From: Labia minor | Lineage: Eukaryota; Arthropoda; Insecta; Dermaptera; Spongiphoridae | DNA length: 64,000 bases | Direction of reading: 5' to 3' | Assembly (NCBI GenBank): GCA_963082975.1 | Contig: OY720346.1 | Location: 51,659,759 to 51,723,758 of the forward strand | Shown here: one piece after another, positions 45,594-59,965 of the stretch | How the letters are laid out: every line of letters begins with the position of its first letter | Numbering within the stretch: the first letter of the stretch is position 1 | The notes under the pieces: model-generated | What the model was told of the DNA's origin: nothing | The model's database searches: none | Seen by the model: only the letters and a program-made list of their open reading frames with translations | Position numbers and translations under genes: made by a program

Positions 45594-48543
45594 AATAAAA
45601 GTGAAATAAATATTATATATTTATTGATAACTATTTTTATAAGTATATTATAAAATAAATGCCAAAATATATTCATGGATTTTCAAGATGCCATTTTACT
45701 ATATAAGATCTTAGATTAAAAAATAATAATAATTTCAAAAGTAATTGATTAGAATATATGAAGTTGTCACAAAAACATGTTTTTGATAAGTTGGAGGTTT
45801 CTCAAGAAAAAATAAAGAATCCCAAACAAAAATGATATTAATTTAATTAAAATTTTACAAAAAAAACAAAAAAAAAAAAAACCTGAAATTATATGTGTTT
45901 TTTATATATTTAATTTAATAAATTTAGATTATATAATTTTTAATAGATCCCCAATTTTTTAAAAAAACTGTTAGTTATTTAACTTAATAAATAGTATCCA
46001 ATAAATTTATTGTATATATATAAAATATAATTATTTTAAAATATTTTTATTTTAAGAAATAAAATTTCTCAAATAAAAATTTATAATCAAGGTGCTATAA
46101 TGAAATGAAACCTCATTTATAAATTAAATATTAATTCAAAATAATTAATTATATAATATATAAATCTACTCTAAACATTTTTAATAAGTATATTATTTAA
46201 ATAAAAAGATAATAGTATTATTATATCAATCATTGATATTTAAGTGTTTGATTTTTATAAAGATCTCTAAAAAAAATTGTTAAAAAAAGGATGTTTTTAC
46301 AATAATAATTATAGAGGGTAAATATTTAATTTTTTAAATTATATTATAAAAGGAAATGTATAATGTATATATATATAAGTACTTACAATTCAAAATTGTA
46401 TATATTTATTTTTTAAATTTATAAATATATATGGTTTTTTTAATAATTGAAATAATTATTCTTGTTTTTATTTGATTTTTTATGTTCATTTCAAAAAGAA
46501 TTTAATGTTGTCAATACTCTGAAACTCTAAATGTAAACTTGGTGCATAAAATATATTATAATTTTGTTGCAATCTAAAATTTTATCAGAAAATATTAATT
46601 TTTGTTTTCATTTCTAAATTAAAGATATCTTTAATCTTAAAATTAAATCAATAAAACTAATTTTCTGATTATTATTTAAATTAATCTAATAATCAAATAA
46701 TTCTGAATTTTCTAAAAAAGTGTAAATTAGTCAGTAATTTATCAAAAATAGATGTAAGTGGCAAAGATTTTTAATATTAAAAATAATAAACACCAGAAAA
46801 TTAGTTTTTAAAATTAAATAATTTCAATAATATTTAAAAAAACATTAAAAATATTAGTTTTTCTTCATTCTAACAATGATTTTAAGTTTAAAAATGACGA
46901 TCATTTTCAATCACCCACTAAAAATATTAAGTATATTATTGTAAGCGAAGTGTATATTGTATTCAATATCAATATTTAGATTAAAAAAATTACTGTCTTT
47001 TTATATATATAATCTCCTCAAATTGACTTTTGGAACAAATTGAATTTACAAAATATTAGTAAATACATATTTGTAATGTTATTAGGGATCGAGTATGATT
47101 TTATCGAATGTTAATAGATAATTCACACAATTCAACATATAAAATATCATTTATTAAAATACTAACAACACATAAGAAATGGTATTTATTTGAAGTTAAG
47201 CATACATTTTAATACATTTTAATACAACACAAACAATTTCTAACAATGAGCAGAGACGAATAAAAATAAAGATAGTAAGTATGTATATTTTTGAAAATAC
47301 ATCCTTCGTTCTGGAAAGGTCTGAATAGGAGCGCTGCTGTTGTTGCCAATTTCAAAACCAATTCAATTTGACAGGACATAATATTACCTGCCAATGCCAA
47401 TCAGATTTCTTATAAATATAATATATAATATATCAAAGATGTTAATTTTAATATTATTAAATATCTTTACAAATGGAAATAATTTTTTTTTTTTAATATA
47501 TATTTTTTAGAGCACAGCCTGGAATAGAAACAATTCGTTTCTTGCTTGTTAACTATATTTTATCTAATTTTTCATTATAAATTAAAAGTTGGTTTATTTA
47601 GTATTATCACTTCTGTCCATTTCTGTCATTTCTTTTTTGAAAAATTGAATATGAAATTATTGTTTATTCGTACTTAAAATTCATAAAATTTTCTTTAATT
47701 CTATGCATATAAAATAAATGTTCTTGAATAAACAACATTATTTTATTTTATATTTATTTGACATATTCCCATCTTTTTTAAAAATAACACCAATTTTTGG
47801 TTTAAAGTTCAAAGGATCGCGAGCCAATTCAGTATGAGTAAGGGCATCTGTTGGTTGAAGATTTAACTACACACACACCAAACACACCCACACAACTACT
47901 ACTACTCCTACTACTACTACTATTAATATTTTTTTATTTATTTATTATAGAAATCAAATATTTCTGTATTATCTAAAAAAGTAAAATAAATAAATATTTC
48001 TGATTCATTCTGTTAAATAAAAAAATTGTTGTAGTCGACAAAGATTTTTAATAATAAAAATAATAAACAACACGAAATAGTTATAAGATTTATTTAAGAT
48101 TAAATAATATAAATAATTTAGAAATAAAAAACATAAACAAATAACTTAAAAACATAACATAAATAAATGTTATCAATGAAATTTTGATAATATACCAGAT
48201 ATTTCATTAAATAAATATTGATAACATTAGTAGTTAAACATTCAATCGACCGATAGATGGCCCTACTTATACTGATTCGCCTCATGATCTTTTGAACTAG
48301 TAATCAAAAAATGGTATAATTTTTGAAAAAGTTATATTGATATGTCAAATTGAAATAAAAACATAAAAATAAAATAATATAAATAATTGTTATTCAAGAA
48401 CATTTATCTTATTTACTTAAAATAGAAAAAAAGAGTAATTACATTCATAAAATATTTTTTCCTTTTTCCATGACAAAGGACAAAAATTGTATTAATTATT
48501 GATTTATCATAGGATGCTTTGCTTTGAACTTAAACAGTAGTAT
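45594..48543. other. AT-rich DNA downstream of the arrestin gene
   Basis: It contains the arrestin 3' UTR and poly(A) signals in its first 100 bases or so. A slightly GC-richer patch at 47285-47400 has a 63-codon minus frame without recognisable features. A CA and CTA microsatellite lies at 47870-47925. No gene is supported. Confidence 0.45.
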
Positions 48544-48697
48544 CAGCTTCCGCTCAAGCATTTACGGCGCCCGGGCAAATGAATCAATTGGCGCCCCTAT
48601 ATTCGTAAAATTTATTACATTCATAAACAAAATGCCGCTCTTCAGATTTTCCGCCCCGGACAAATGCCCGGTTTGCCGCCTTCTAGAGCGGGCCCTG
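48544..48697 (-). mobile_element. R4 hAT-like MITE, copy B
   Basis: CAGCTTCCGCTCAAGC through GAGCGGGCCCTG, in the opposite orientation to copy A. The flanks share gtagtat (48537-48543 and 48698-48704), which fits a 7-8 bp target duplication. Confidence 0.7.
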
Positions 48698-49379
48698 GTA
48701 GTATATTGTATTAATAAACTGTTAAATATAATTCATGTTAGATAATTAACATAAATTAGAAAAAATAATTAATTTTTATTTAAAAATCCTAAGTTCAAAG
48801 AAAGCAAATTCATAAAGAATAAACAATTGCTTTCATATTTCATTATTTACTTTCCAATTTAATACTGAGAGCAAGAACCAGTGTGCAAGAGCATAAGAAG
48901 CAGTTTCTTACTTATATTATTCTGTTTATTTTCTAAGGATTGTATTGTCGTTTACAAATACAAATAAACTTTCAATATATACTGATATAAAAATTAAAAG
49001 AAAAAAAATTCTTCTATACTAAAAATTAATATAATATTAAATAAGCAGGGCTGGGCAGTAACGGCGATCCGTCCCGTTACTTTTTTGTAACGGGAACTGT
49101 AACTCGTTCCTCAAAAAAAAGAGCGAGTAACGAGTTCTTTTTTTGAGGAACTTGTACCGGATGTTACAAGTTCCTACAGATTTTTTTTTTCAATTTCGCG
49201 TTTCGGCAATTTCCGGCAAACTTCGAAAGAGTTCGGGGTGTTTTGGAAAGCAGCCTCCACGAAATGAAATCATCGTTCTTTCAAAATGAGATGGATTCCA
49301 GAACATTTGGATGAAAAAAAAGAAGAAACAATTTATGTATGAATATAATTCAAAATCATAAAAAATTATTAAAAATTAG

Positions 49380-49990
49380 CTGGAGTGTCTCCACTCGACT
49401 ATCTCGCAATTTGAATTGGATTAAATAACATAATATATTATTTTTAAATTAAATTTAATTAATTATAATTTATAAATAATAAATATTAAACCAGCGCATG
49501 TTTGGCTTTTTGTTGATGGCACCATGGCACGTGTTGGCGCGTGAGATATGCAGTGTTAAAAAATTAATTCTGGTACTTTCAGCAATTCAATCAAGCTGAA
49601 ATTCTATATATAGCAGTTTTATACAATTATTAATCATGTGAAAAATTATCAAACATATATTTTTATTTTTACGGTCACTTTAGAGGAAAAAAAATCAAAA
49701 CGTTGTAGGTAATGACCCTCTTCCGGTTGACCTACATTTCTCAAAAGTTGATAGAAAACTATGAATTTTGAATAATGTCCATGTACCAAATTTCATCATT
49801 CTAGCTCAAACCGTTTTTGCGTAATCTTGCCTACATACATACACACACACATACACACACACATACACACACACAGACATTTTTCTCAACCTTAGTGAAA
49901 ATGATTCAGGAACCTTCAAAACGTATAAAAACATCAAAATCTCAACATCGAAAATTTTCGTGATCGCAATACTATCTCTGGCGAGATAGT
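49380..49990 (+). repeat. R1 dispersed repeat, full copy (nested in hAT-type element)
   Basis: It has the same ends and body as 43633-44238, and a CA microsatellite near 49840-49878. The long minus frame over this region (49806-50072) is produced by the microsatellite and is not a gene. The upstream flank is A/T-rich, as in the other copies. Confidence 0.88.
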
Positions 49991-50690
49991 AAAAAGAAGA
50001 GCATTCTGAGGATAGTTCAGAGGAAAAGATGATTTTTATATATTTTCTAACCCACAAGAAGAAAAAATTCAAACAAATTCAGATTTTGAATTTGTCTTTT
50101 ATGAAAGATAAAAATAAAAATATTATAAATTATTATTATTAAATTATAAATAAAAATTAAACAAATTTAAATTAAATATTCTTTTTTTTCCTAATCCTAA
50201 AAGTATTGTGCGAGTGTAGTCCATCTTGGATATTACTTAAAAGTAATTTATTTATGGAATAAATCTTATCTTATTATGCTAGCTAAAATTGTATATATAT
50301 ATATATAGCCATGGGTTCTCAAAAACCGCTCTAACGATTTTTTTCAAATTCACACTAGATATAGTATTTATAAAGAAAAATTGAGTTTTATTGATCACAT
50401 CTCAGGAAACGTACATTTTCATTATTTATTTCTTAATTTAAAATTATATATGGGTGACGTCACATGACATCCATTTTTATTTTTTAACTGAAATTGTATT
50501 AATATTTTTTTTTATTTAAAATATTTTAAAATTTAAAATTTATTATTTAATTTCGAAATAAAATTAAAAATATTTATTTTTAATAAAATATATATATATT
50601 TATTAATCTCTCTCAAAAAAAAACAACAAAACAAATAAATGTCTTCGAAAGATGGTAAAAATATGTTTTTTATTATCAAAATATCTTAGA

Positions 50691-50760
50691 CCAGTGGTTA
50701 GAACAATTGTTTTTACTCCCAGAGTTCGAAGGATCGAAACTCTCCGCGTGCATTTTTTTT
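50691..50760 (+). ncRNA. tRNA-like sequence, possible SINE head
   Basis: CCAGTGGTTAGAAC (A-box-like) is followed 18 bases later by GAGTTCGAAGG (B-box-like). The words resemble RNA polymerase III promoter boxes of tRNA-derived SINEs. No complete cloverleaf was found. Confidence 0.3.
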
Positions 50761-51227
50761 TATCTATTTTCGTGATTTATTTATTCATTGTTCTTTTATT
50801 AATTAAGTTTTAGATAGTTTTATAATTTTTAATATTTTTTCAATAAAATATTATTTAATACATTTAATAATTGTAATAAATAATTAAAGAATTGTATATC
50901 AATATTTTTTAAAGGGTAGAGTGAGAGCTCGGTGTCTCAGGTATTAATATTACCAGCTAAATCCAATAATAATGAATCATTTTTTTTAACTTAAGTACCG
51001 AGCCGAGGCTCGGAGTCCCGGTACTATGATTTAAAGCACTTAAATCGTTTACCCAGGTATGCACCTCGAAACTACCTGAAGTAAACAAGAAAGATTATTT
51101 TTTTAAGGAACTGTAACATTAAGATTAACGCGTTCCAGGATCTTGTAACTGTAACGAGTTCCTCAAAAAATGAAAGGAATTGTAACTGTATCGAGTTCCT
51201 CAAAAATTGAGGTACGGCCCAGCCCTG

Positions 51228-51865
51228 TAAATAAGTAATTATTTTTTAGGTATTGTTTATAAATAATGATCTATTATAAATTTGAGAGCACATGATGGAT
51301 TTAAAAAAATTACTTTTTTGATACGACCCATCGAATATATTAGAAATAAACTTATAATTTAATTAACTGATAAAGTTATATTAATAATAGTGTGGCCAAA
51401 GATAAGATGAGCCACAAAATATGAATTTGCGCCTTAACTTGGATTTTTTTAAATATAAATTAATTATTGTTTCTATGTTAATTACACAAAGAACAAACAT
51501 GAATTATATTTAACACTTTATTACTACCTATAATTCAAAATTATAAAGAAAAAAAATCTCCAAAACGTATATATTGTACTAGAAAAATATATGAATAACA
51601 TGACTATCACTAAAATAAAAAAAAATATATTCCTCTAAAACAAAGTAATAACTAATTAATTGAAGAGAGTTTTGGAAAAATTATTTTAATATAATTTTGC
51701 ATCGATTGGAAAAGAATAATCATCCTGCACTCAAATAATAACTATTTAAATAAAAAAAAAGATTATTCACATTATTTTAAATACTCTAAGGTTACTAGGG
51801 TTCCCACAAACCATTTTTGATCCGTCCAATAGAATAGAATCACATTGACTCGTTATACAAATAAT
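51228..51865. other. AT-rich spacer
   Basis: The duplicated taaataag starts this stretch. No gene or clear repeat is seen up to the R2 copy. Confidence 0.45.
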
Positions 51866-52509
51866 TTTTACCGACCGACGATAGTAAGGGAGGTATTGTT
51901 TTCACACCAAATTTCACATGTGGAGATTTTTACATATCTCCACGAATCATGCATTTTCTTAACAGAAAAAAGTATTTTTAAAATGATGTCTGTCCGTCCG
52001 TCCGTCCGTATAGATGTGTACGGATACTCTGTGGTACAGCCTGAACGGCTCAACGGATTTTGATGAAATTTGGTATATTTTTACTTAATGCATCACTAGG
52101 ATGAATTGATCAACTTTTGGTGCAAATCCGGAAACCGGATATGGTAGTATTAGCGATCGACGATAGAAGGGAAGGGTTATTTTCACACCAACTTTCACAT
52201 GAGGAGATTTTTTACATATCACGAATCACATTCACTTTGCATTGGTTTTATACTCGAGAAAAATCATCTTTATTAGTTTTTTCTTAATTAAAATTATATG
52301 ACGCCATCCAGTCATTCATGACGTCACAGCCTGGTCTTACATATATATTATAAATAAAATAAAATTAAAAATATGTATGTTATATCCATATCTGTTTTTT
52401 ATTACATTAATAGATATATTAAAATTATTTGAAATTGTTTCTGAAGCTGGAAATTAATTTATTTCAAACCGTCGGTCGGTTCGGACCTGGCCACAGGTCA
52501 ACTTATTAT
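51866..52509 (+). repeat. R2 dispersed repeat, full copy
   Basis: Near-identical to 19651-20273 over its full length. The right end keeps CCGTCGGTCGGTTCGGACC, partly complementary to the ACCGACCGACG start, so R2 may have had terminal inverted repeats that are worn in the first copy. Confidence 0.85.
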
Positions 52510-54363
52510 ATTGTTATTTAGTAATTTTTGGTAAAATGCGTTTTTAAAGCACATCATTCTATATATTTAGTTGTGTATTTTCCTAATGTCCAACTATGAA
52601 TATATCTTGAAAAAATTAATAGTTGCCTCCTAAGCGGTGTAAAATTGTTACATGTTCCTCTCTACCTTTATCTTGATTTTCTTCATCGGTGGCCGCTACT
52701 TTTTATTACAAGTAGCTTCCCAACTTTGAAATATAAATTCATAAATCAATTATAAAATTACCCTAAATGATAAGAAATTTTTGTTTATTATGCTATACGG
52801 GAAGTACATAAACTGGCAACCCTCAAAATCTGACCTGTCTATTTAGTAAATTTTAGAAAATATTTTTTGTGTTCAAAGTTCTAAAATATACAAGTAAATT
52901 TAAAAAAAAAAAATCTTCCAGAATGGAGGCTCACTCCGCTTACCGATTTGGACCACCCATTTTTATAAGCATTCAAGAATATATAATTGTTAGTATGAGA
53001 TTAAAGTTCGTTTTAAATAAATTTAACAATATTAAATAATTAATATATATACGTTTATGAGGATTTGTGTGGATATTTAGAATATTATAAATAAAAATAA
53101 ATAATACCTACCTTTTTTTCTTTTAAAATTTTTGATTCTTTACTTTTTTAATATACTTAATATAATTTATTCTATTAGTTATATAAAAAAGTATTTATGA
53201 AATTTAATCAAAGATTTTAAATAAATTTCATTAATTATCATATATATATATATATTATTTTAATTATCTAAAGATTCTTAAACAAACCTAAAATATACAT
53301 ATTTTGCTTAATAGTCTTTAGAATTAGTCCATAAGAATTCTGCATTACACTCAAAAGCCAACACTTAATCTTAATAATAAAAATATTATTCAATTTCCAA
53401 TTATAAATAGAAAAATTTTGAATATCTGATGATTTATATTAAAAAATAATATAATATAAATCATATTAATTTTTATAATATTTTAATATGTATATAAATT
53501 TAAATGTTTTTAAATTTAAAAATTTTAATATATAATAATGCACAAGAATTATTTGCCTACATATTAGGGCTAAATATATTGCATTTATTAAAAAAATAAT
53601 TCATTTTGTTGAATTGTAAATAAAAAAATCCTCAAATATATGAAATAATAAAACAATACAAAAATAATATTTATTTAATAATTATTTTCAATTAACTATT
53701 ATTCATTATTATAATAAATTAAAAACAAAAAATAAAATAAAATTATATTTTTGAAATAATGAGTATGAAAAAATTATCCTTTGAAAAAAATCTGAATAAA
53801 TAAAAAATTAAATTAGTGTGATGATAAAAAACAATTTTGTATTCGGTTGTGGCAAGTGGAATTTTATTTAAGGGTGAAATTTTCGAGGGTTGTTAGCAAT
53901 CATCAATGACCTGAACAATATATAATTTGAAGCAGATAATAATTAATATTTGACAAGAATGATGCTTGTTTATCAATTAGTTTCATTTATACTTTATTCT
54001 TAATATTTTTTTTTATGTAAATATCAAATTTTTTAGTTTGATACTTTTTTTAATATATGTATATATTTCAAGAGTTCACGAACCTTTTTTATTTCTTGAA
54101 AATCCTGAATGAATTTCAAGCACTTAAAAAACACTCGGCTCGCACATTCTCGATAGTTTATATTATGACCATTTTTTTCGTTTTTTTTTTTAATTTTATT
54201 TTATATCTATTATTTTTTTCTTTCTCTCTTTCATTTATTTCTAAATAACAAAAGGTATAAGAAAGGGTTGAAAAACACTTCCCGAAAATTTGTCCATTTT
54301 GGACTACATTTATTTACCCAGAAGCAAAAAAACGATCTCGTTTATTTTTATTTGAAATGATTG

Positions 54364-54395
<32 letters not shown>

Positions 54396-57300
54396 ACCTA
54401 ATTAAATGAAAATATTCATCTGCAAACATTAATATCTTTTAGATTACACTCCAGAAATCTTTATCTTCTAAATTTTCTATTTCATGCATTTAGGTTTTTT
54501 TTTATTATTTTTATTTATTCCATAGCAAAAGAGAGCAGTGTAAGGATATATATATATATTTGGTTAAATTTTTCTTCAAATTTATCATTTACTTCTAATC
54601 TGATATTATTTATAGTTAACAATCATTTTTCAATTTATGTGTTATTATTAATTTTACGTTGAATTTATCCATTTTATAAACAAATTTACAATTATTTAAT
54701 TATCGAATGTTTTTTTTTTGTTTATATTTATAAACTTTTAAATATTTTTCATTTTCCTCCTAATTACATTTTTAGCAAATTTTTAATTTAAGAGTATTCA
54801 TAGAATATATTTATATACTAAATACAATTCATAAATGCCCTTTGATTATAAAACTATAATAAAAAATAAACAATTCTAATTCATCTAATTTTATTTATCA
54901 CATTATGCGTATAACTAATAATAAATAAAATGATTTATAAGTAACAAAAGTTCTTATCTTCATTCCTAAGAATGATTGTTGTCAAAAGATATGAACTAAT
55001 AAAATAAATTTTAGAATTAATCTTCAATATTTAATTATTTTATTTGTTATTATAAATAAATTCTGTGTATTTTTATGTAATTAATTTTATTTAAATATTA
55101 TTTACTTATAGTGTTTTTATAATTATTAAAAATGAAATACTATAAGTTTCAAATAATATTTGTTTATTATCATCTTATAGAGAGGTATTACAAAAGTTTT
55201 AAAATTATCTATAAATTTAAAAATATGAAAAAAAATGTTGTGACCCAAAATTTTCCAAATTTGCCTTATAATGTAAATATTTTTCTAAGTTTAATTTAAT
55301 TTCTATAATTGGTAAAATGTTATATATTTATTTATAGACAATTCAATGATACATATGATAAAGACCCCAGAAGTTAAGAGTGAAGATAGCGATTATGTTT
55401 CCGGATGAAGAGGCTCTCATTAAAATTAGGTGTTTTAGATCAAATAAAAAATAAAAAAAAAACAATCAAATTTGTTTAACGATCTCGTTTTTAAATCTGG
55501 GAAACGATAATCCAACTACATGGTATGTATAAATTAGCTATATACGTATTGTTTTTATTTTTCTTATAACAAATCATTATTTTTTTTTTAATTATTTATT
55601 TTTATTAAAAATTGTTTTTGTATTTTTTAAATTTTATTTTTGGTTTTGTTTTATGATAATTGGTCGAGGAGGTCTAAAACAGAATGAATCAACACACTAT
55701 TGACTAGAATCACCATCAAATATGACTTAGGTATATTATTAAAACTTTACATAATTAGGTAATATTTAATTTTTACGTCGCAAAAAATCGCATTTTATAT
55801 ATATATACATACATATAAACATATATATGCTTGTATATATTATATAAATATATATATTTACTATTTTTTTTTGTATATATATTTATATAATATATACATT
55901 ATTGTATACTAAAGTTTTAATGACACATTTTTATATTTTTATTTTTATTGTATTTTTTATTTTTAATTTTTTTTTTGTAATTTTTTTTTGTTTGTTTTTG
56001 TTTTAGGTTTTTTTGTTGTTTTTTTTATTTATTTATTTATTTATTTTTTTAGTTCACACAGTTATAAACTTTTTGGCTTTTTGTGTTTATTAAGAGATAA
56101 AAAGGAAATTAGAAAAGAGAAAGGTTTGAAAGATTGAGATGGGAAAAGGGGTAGACAATAATGTGAAAGATTTTTCGTTCCTTTTTTTTTGTTTAAAAGG
56201 GTAAAGAGGAGTCGGCACGAGCGGAAGTTAATTTTATATATATATATAATTATATCTATATATAGATATATATGAAATTTCGCATATATATGTATATATA
56301 AATATTGTGTTATTTTTTGCATGATGTTTGTTTTTTTCCTAAAGACATTTACAAATTTTGGAAATAATTATAAAATGATATACATGGGACAATTATACAA
56401 ATTTAAAATATGAGCATTTTCTTTTGATAATTTTTTTTTCTTTTTTTTTTTTTTTTGTTAATTGTATGAATTTTATATAATTCTGAATTTATTATTATGA
56501 ATAATAATTAGAATTATTTACATTGATATATATATATATATAAATATATATATGTTTAGAATTAAAGAATTATTTGTTTTTAAAGAAATATTTTTTAATA
56601 TATATTATGTTCTTAGATTAATTAATTAATAGAAGTGATGTTTTGTATTATTTATATTTATATTTTATAAATATTTGTATATCTTTAAATATATGTAAAT
56701 ATATAATGAAATGTATATTTATTTATAATATTACGGGTAACGTAACAAAAAAAAAGAAATTATATTTTAAAATTTTGAAATAATTAATAAAAAATATGTT
56801 GAATTTTTTATTTTTCTTTAGAAAAACTGTGTTTACATAAAAAAAATTCGTTGTTGAACACAACAGTTACTGTTAGTTTTCTGAGGTGATAAAAATTGCA
56901 TTTAATTAACTTCATTATAATGATTTACATGTTCTTGTTTGGTTGTTTTTTTATTTCGAATATTTTATATTTACATCAAATAATTGTCCACAATTTGTTG
57001 TTTGGGTATTTTAAAAATTTTAAAATTAGGGAATATTTAAATATTAGCCGTTGTTTGTCCTATTTTATACAAAAAACAAAAAAAAAAAAAAAAAATTAAA
57101 TATATTATAACCCGAAATTAAAAAAAAAATAAAAATAAATAAATATATATTCTATTTATATATATACATACATACACTTTAATATTTTAATTAATTCTTT
57201 GTTTAAATTATTTATTCATATTTTTGAAGTGCTTTTGATGAACACGTGATGGCAATGGGTTTTTATATTTTCATTCAACTTTATATATACATACATACAT

Positions 57301-57753
57301 ATATAGATATGTATAAATTACTAGAGATATATATACTATACATATTTATATATATGAGTATATAAATATAAAATATTTTTGGAAAATTATCTTAACAAAA
57401 AAAAAACAAATTTTCTAATGCAATATTTAAATTTAATGAAAATTTATATTAATTATATGTAATATATATTGGATTTCTTTTTTTAATTTTCCAAAAATTG
57501 CATACAGCAATCAAATTACAAAATGATAATTTGAAAAAATACAACATAAATGTATTATGTAAATTTGATTGGCCGCCGCCGAATATATGTATGCTTACAT
57601 ATATATATACATATACATGAAACCAACAAGCAAAAATTCAAAGCGCAAAGCGCATTGATTTGAAGCAGCGAATTTGAAAACCTGGCAGGAAAACGCATTT
57701 GTTTTCTAAATAGATATAAAGATAGTTTAATAGATACGATATCAGAGAATATA

Positions 57754-57793
<40 letters not shown>

Positions 57794-58672
57794 AAATAAA
57801 ATACTTATTAAACTTTTAAAATTTAAAATTTATATATATATATATCAAGAACAAACTAGATTGGCAGCAATTCATTTTTTTTTAAACCAGCGGCTTTTTT
57901 ATATTATTACTTTATTTTTATTATAATGTGCTTAATGCTTTGATGAATGTGCGTGTGATTGTTCCTTATATATATATATAATATATAAGATGATTAATTA
58001 ATTAAATGCAATTGAAAACGCTGCTTAAATAGATATTCTTAAAAGAAATAATATTTATGAAGAAAAATGGAATGTTTTCACATATTCGTGTTCGATTGAG
58101 TAGTTTATTTATTATTATTATTATCTCATTTATTAAATATATACGTATATTATATATATATATATATATATTTGATTACTCTGAAAACAAACAATATATT
58201 ATATTATTTATTTATATATTTGAAATTGATATATTTTTTCATAATATATTTACAGTCCATGATTGAAAAGAATTTAGTTAACTCCAAAAAGGTTTGCTTA
58301 CTATAAGTAGATATTACAATCCAACTAATATTATAATACATTAGATATTGTTGTAGCACATATTATCTATTTTTAATTTATTACTTATTTATAATTTTAT
58401 AATTCACTTTTTTATGAAATGTATTATTTTATAAATCAATTTCATTAATAAATTTTAATTTTTTCGTTTTCAGAGTAATTTACTTCTTAGTATGAATAAA
58501 AATAAAAATAATAATAAATAAAAAATGGAAAATATTTCAAATAGTTACTTATAAATTGTTTTTTAATAAATATATTACTATAGGTTAATTATATATATAT
58601 ATAATAGATAAAGAGAAGCTCTTGGATGAAAGGGAAATATGAAATCATATAATGATAATATGAATTAATTAG

Positions 58673-58714
<42 letters not shown>

Positions 58715-59050
58715 ATATAATAATAAATTACGCTATGCTTTTTTTCCCGAAATGCTTTACTCCTCGCTGTATGTTTTGCCTTTGGTTCCAATTTATGTTG
58801 TCTGTATATTTATTTGTTTATTTATTTATTTATTTTTTCTTTTTTTTTTGTTTTGTTTTTGTATTTTTTTAAATTTAATTATTATTATTATTATTATTAT
58901 TATTTTTTACACTCGCTCGAAGGCTCCGAGATATATATAATATATTATCTCTTCTTTTTTTTTCTTATTATTAAATTATTTATATTATTTATAATAATGT
59001 ATATTGAAGTTTAACAGTCCTATGGAGAAAGGAGAGGTGCTGAAGTGGCT
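52510..59050. other. Long AT-rich region, mostly Gαo 3' UTR/spacer
   Basis: No host exon or mobile-element boundary could be supported in about 6.5 kb. TA microsatellites are frequent (near 54363, 56236, 57757, 58158, 58680), with T-tracts near 55970-56050 and 56430-56457. The part next to 59051 should hold the 3' UTR of the Gαo gene read leftward, but its end cannot be fixed. Confidence 0.4.
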
Positions 59051-59238
59051 TCAATAAAGACCACAGCCGCGGAGGTTGTTGGCGATGATTACGTCCGTGA
59101 CTGCGTCGAACACGAATTGAATGTTAGTGGTATCGGTGGCGCATGTCATATGACAATAGATCTCCTTCGAGGTGGACTTGTTCTTTGCCTCGAACTGCGC
59201 CTGAATGTAGGCAGCCGCCTCACCATATTCCTGAGCAC
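59051..59238 (-). CDS. Galphao: G protein alpha-o subunit, last coding exon
   Basis: Encodes the last 61 residues of a Go-class heterotrimeric G protein alpha subunit, which relays seven-transmembrane receptor signals at the plasma membrane. It begins [20 protein letters not shown], contains the guanine-base motif TCATDT, and ends [10 protein letters not shown] then [11 protein letters not shown]. Cys at position -4 of the tail is the residue ADP-ribosylated by pertussis toxin in Gi/Go proteins, and [10 protein letters not shown] is the Go-type tail. The acceptor (minus strand) is caacgcag|GTGC, and the entering phase matches the preceding exon exactly. The stop is TGA. This exon is much more GC-rich than its surroundings. 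Confidence 0.96.
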
Positions 59239-59315
59239 CTGCGTTGAAAAACAAACAAAATCATTATTTACTTATCATCTCTTTCTTTCATCTTTTATAT
59301 ATAATTCAGAATATA

Positions 59316-59750
59316 CGAGGGTAGGGTGAAAAATTTCCGGCCTGACCAAGAAAAACGTTGTTTTTAAATTTTTTTTTTTTGCTTTATTTTTCAACATTTA
59401 AGATAGCTGAGACCTGTACGATGTCAGCTGAACGTTTTCGAAATATTTTGCACAACCATTTGAATATGTAAAGCTGTATGCAACGTGGGTACCGCGTTTG
59501 CTAACGTTAGACCAAAAACTGCTTCGAAAAACCATTTCTACCGACAATTTGGCACTATAGGCGTAATCCAAACGAATTTATGCGTCGATTCATAACTGTT
59601 GATGAGACTTAAATTAAATTAAATTAATTGGAACACCGTTATGAGAAATGTATCAGTGTTAATGGAGATTATGTTGAACAATATAGCAAAAAAAAAAATT
59701 AAAAACGTCGTTTTTCTTGGTCAGGCCGGAAACTTTTCACACCACCCTCG
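59316..59750 (+). mobile_element. Deleted mariner-type element in the Gαo intron
   Basis: The ends CGAGGGTAGGGTGAAAAATT and its inverted partner (GTCAGGCCGGAAACTTTTCA...CCCTCG) are flanked by TA at 59314-59315 and 59751-59752. Transposase pieces remain: ARWVPRLLT near 59478, NPNEFMRRFITVDET near 59566 and NGDYVEQY near 59660. Most of the core is deleted. It is 435 bp long. Confidence 0.88.
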
Positions 59751-59965
59751 TATTATTAGTTAGTTTTAAAAATACTACTATAAGTTTCTAGTCTATCAAA
59801 AATATTAATTTTAACGCTCCTCTAATTATTCAAGCAATTTTTATTGAAGGATTTTATTTTTGTTCTCACTTTTCAATCACTTCTTCAAAAGACACGGATT
59901 TCTTTCCGCGTATATCTGGAGAGTACGGTGGGGTATTAAAGCTTAACGAGTTGTAAAAAACTAGG

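Larger units (their letters stand above)
49046..51227. mobile_element. hAT-type non-autonomous element, 2.2 kb
   Basis: The ends CAGGGCTGGGC and its inverted partner GGCCCAGCCCTG are flanked by perfect duplications taaataag (49038-49045 and 51228-51235). Both subterminal regions are packed with the words GTAACGAGTTCCTC, GTAACGGGAACTG or GTAACTGTAACGAG, likely transposase-binding repeats. No transposase frame is seen. A full R1 copy and a tRNA-like stretch lie inside. Confidence 0.88.

Noticed and set aside
49806..50072. 88-codon minus-strand frame with VCVYVCVYVC
   Set aside because: The Cys/Val/Tyr pattern is translation of the CA/CATA microsatellite in R1.
59045..59329. 94-codon + strand frame
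   Set aside because: It is antisense to the last Gαo exon, whose reading is unambiguous.
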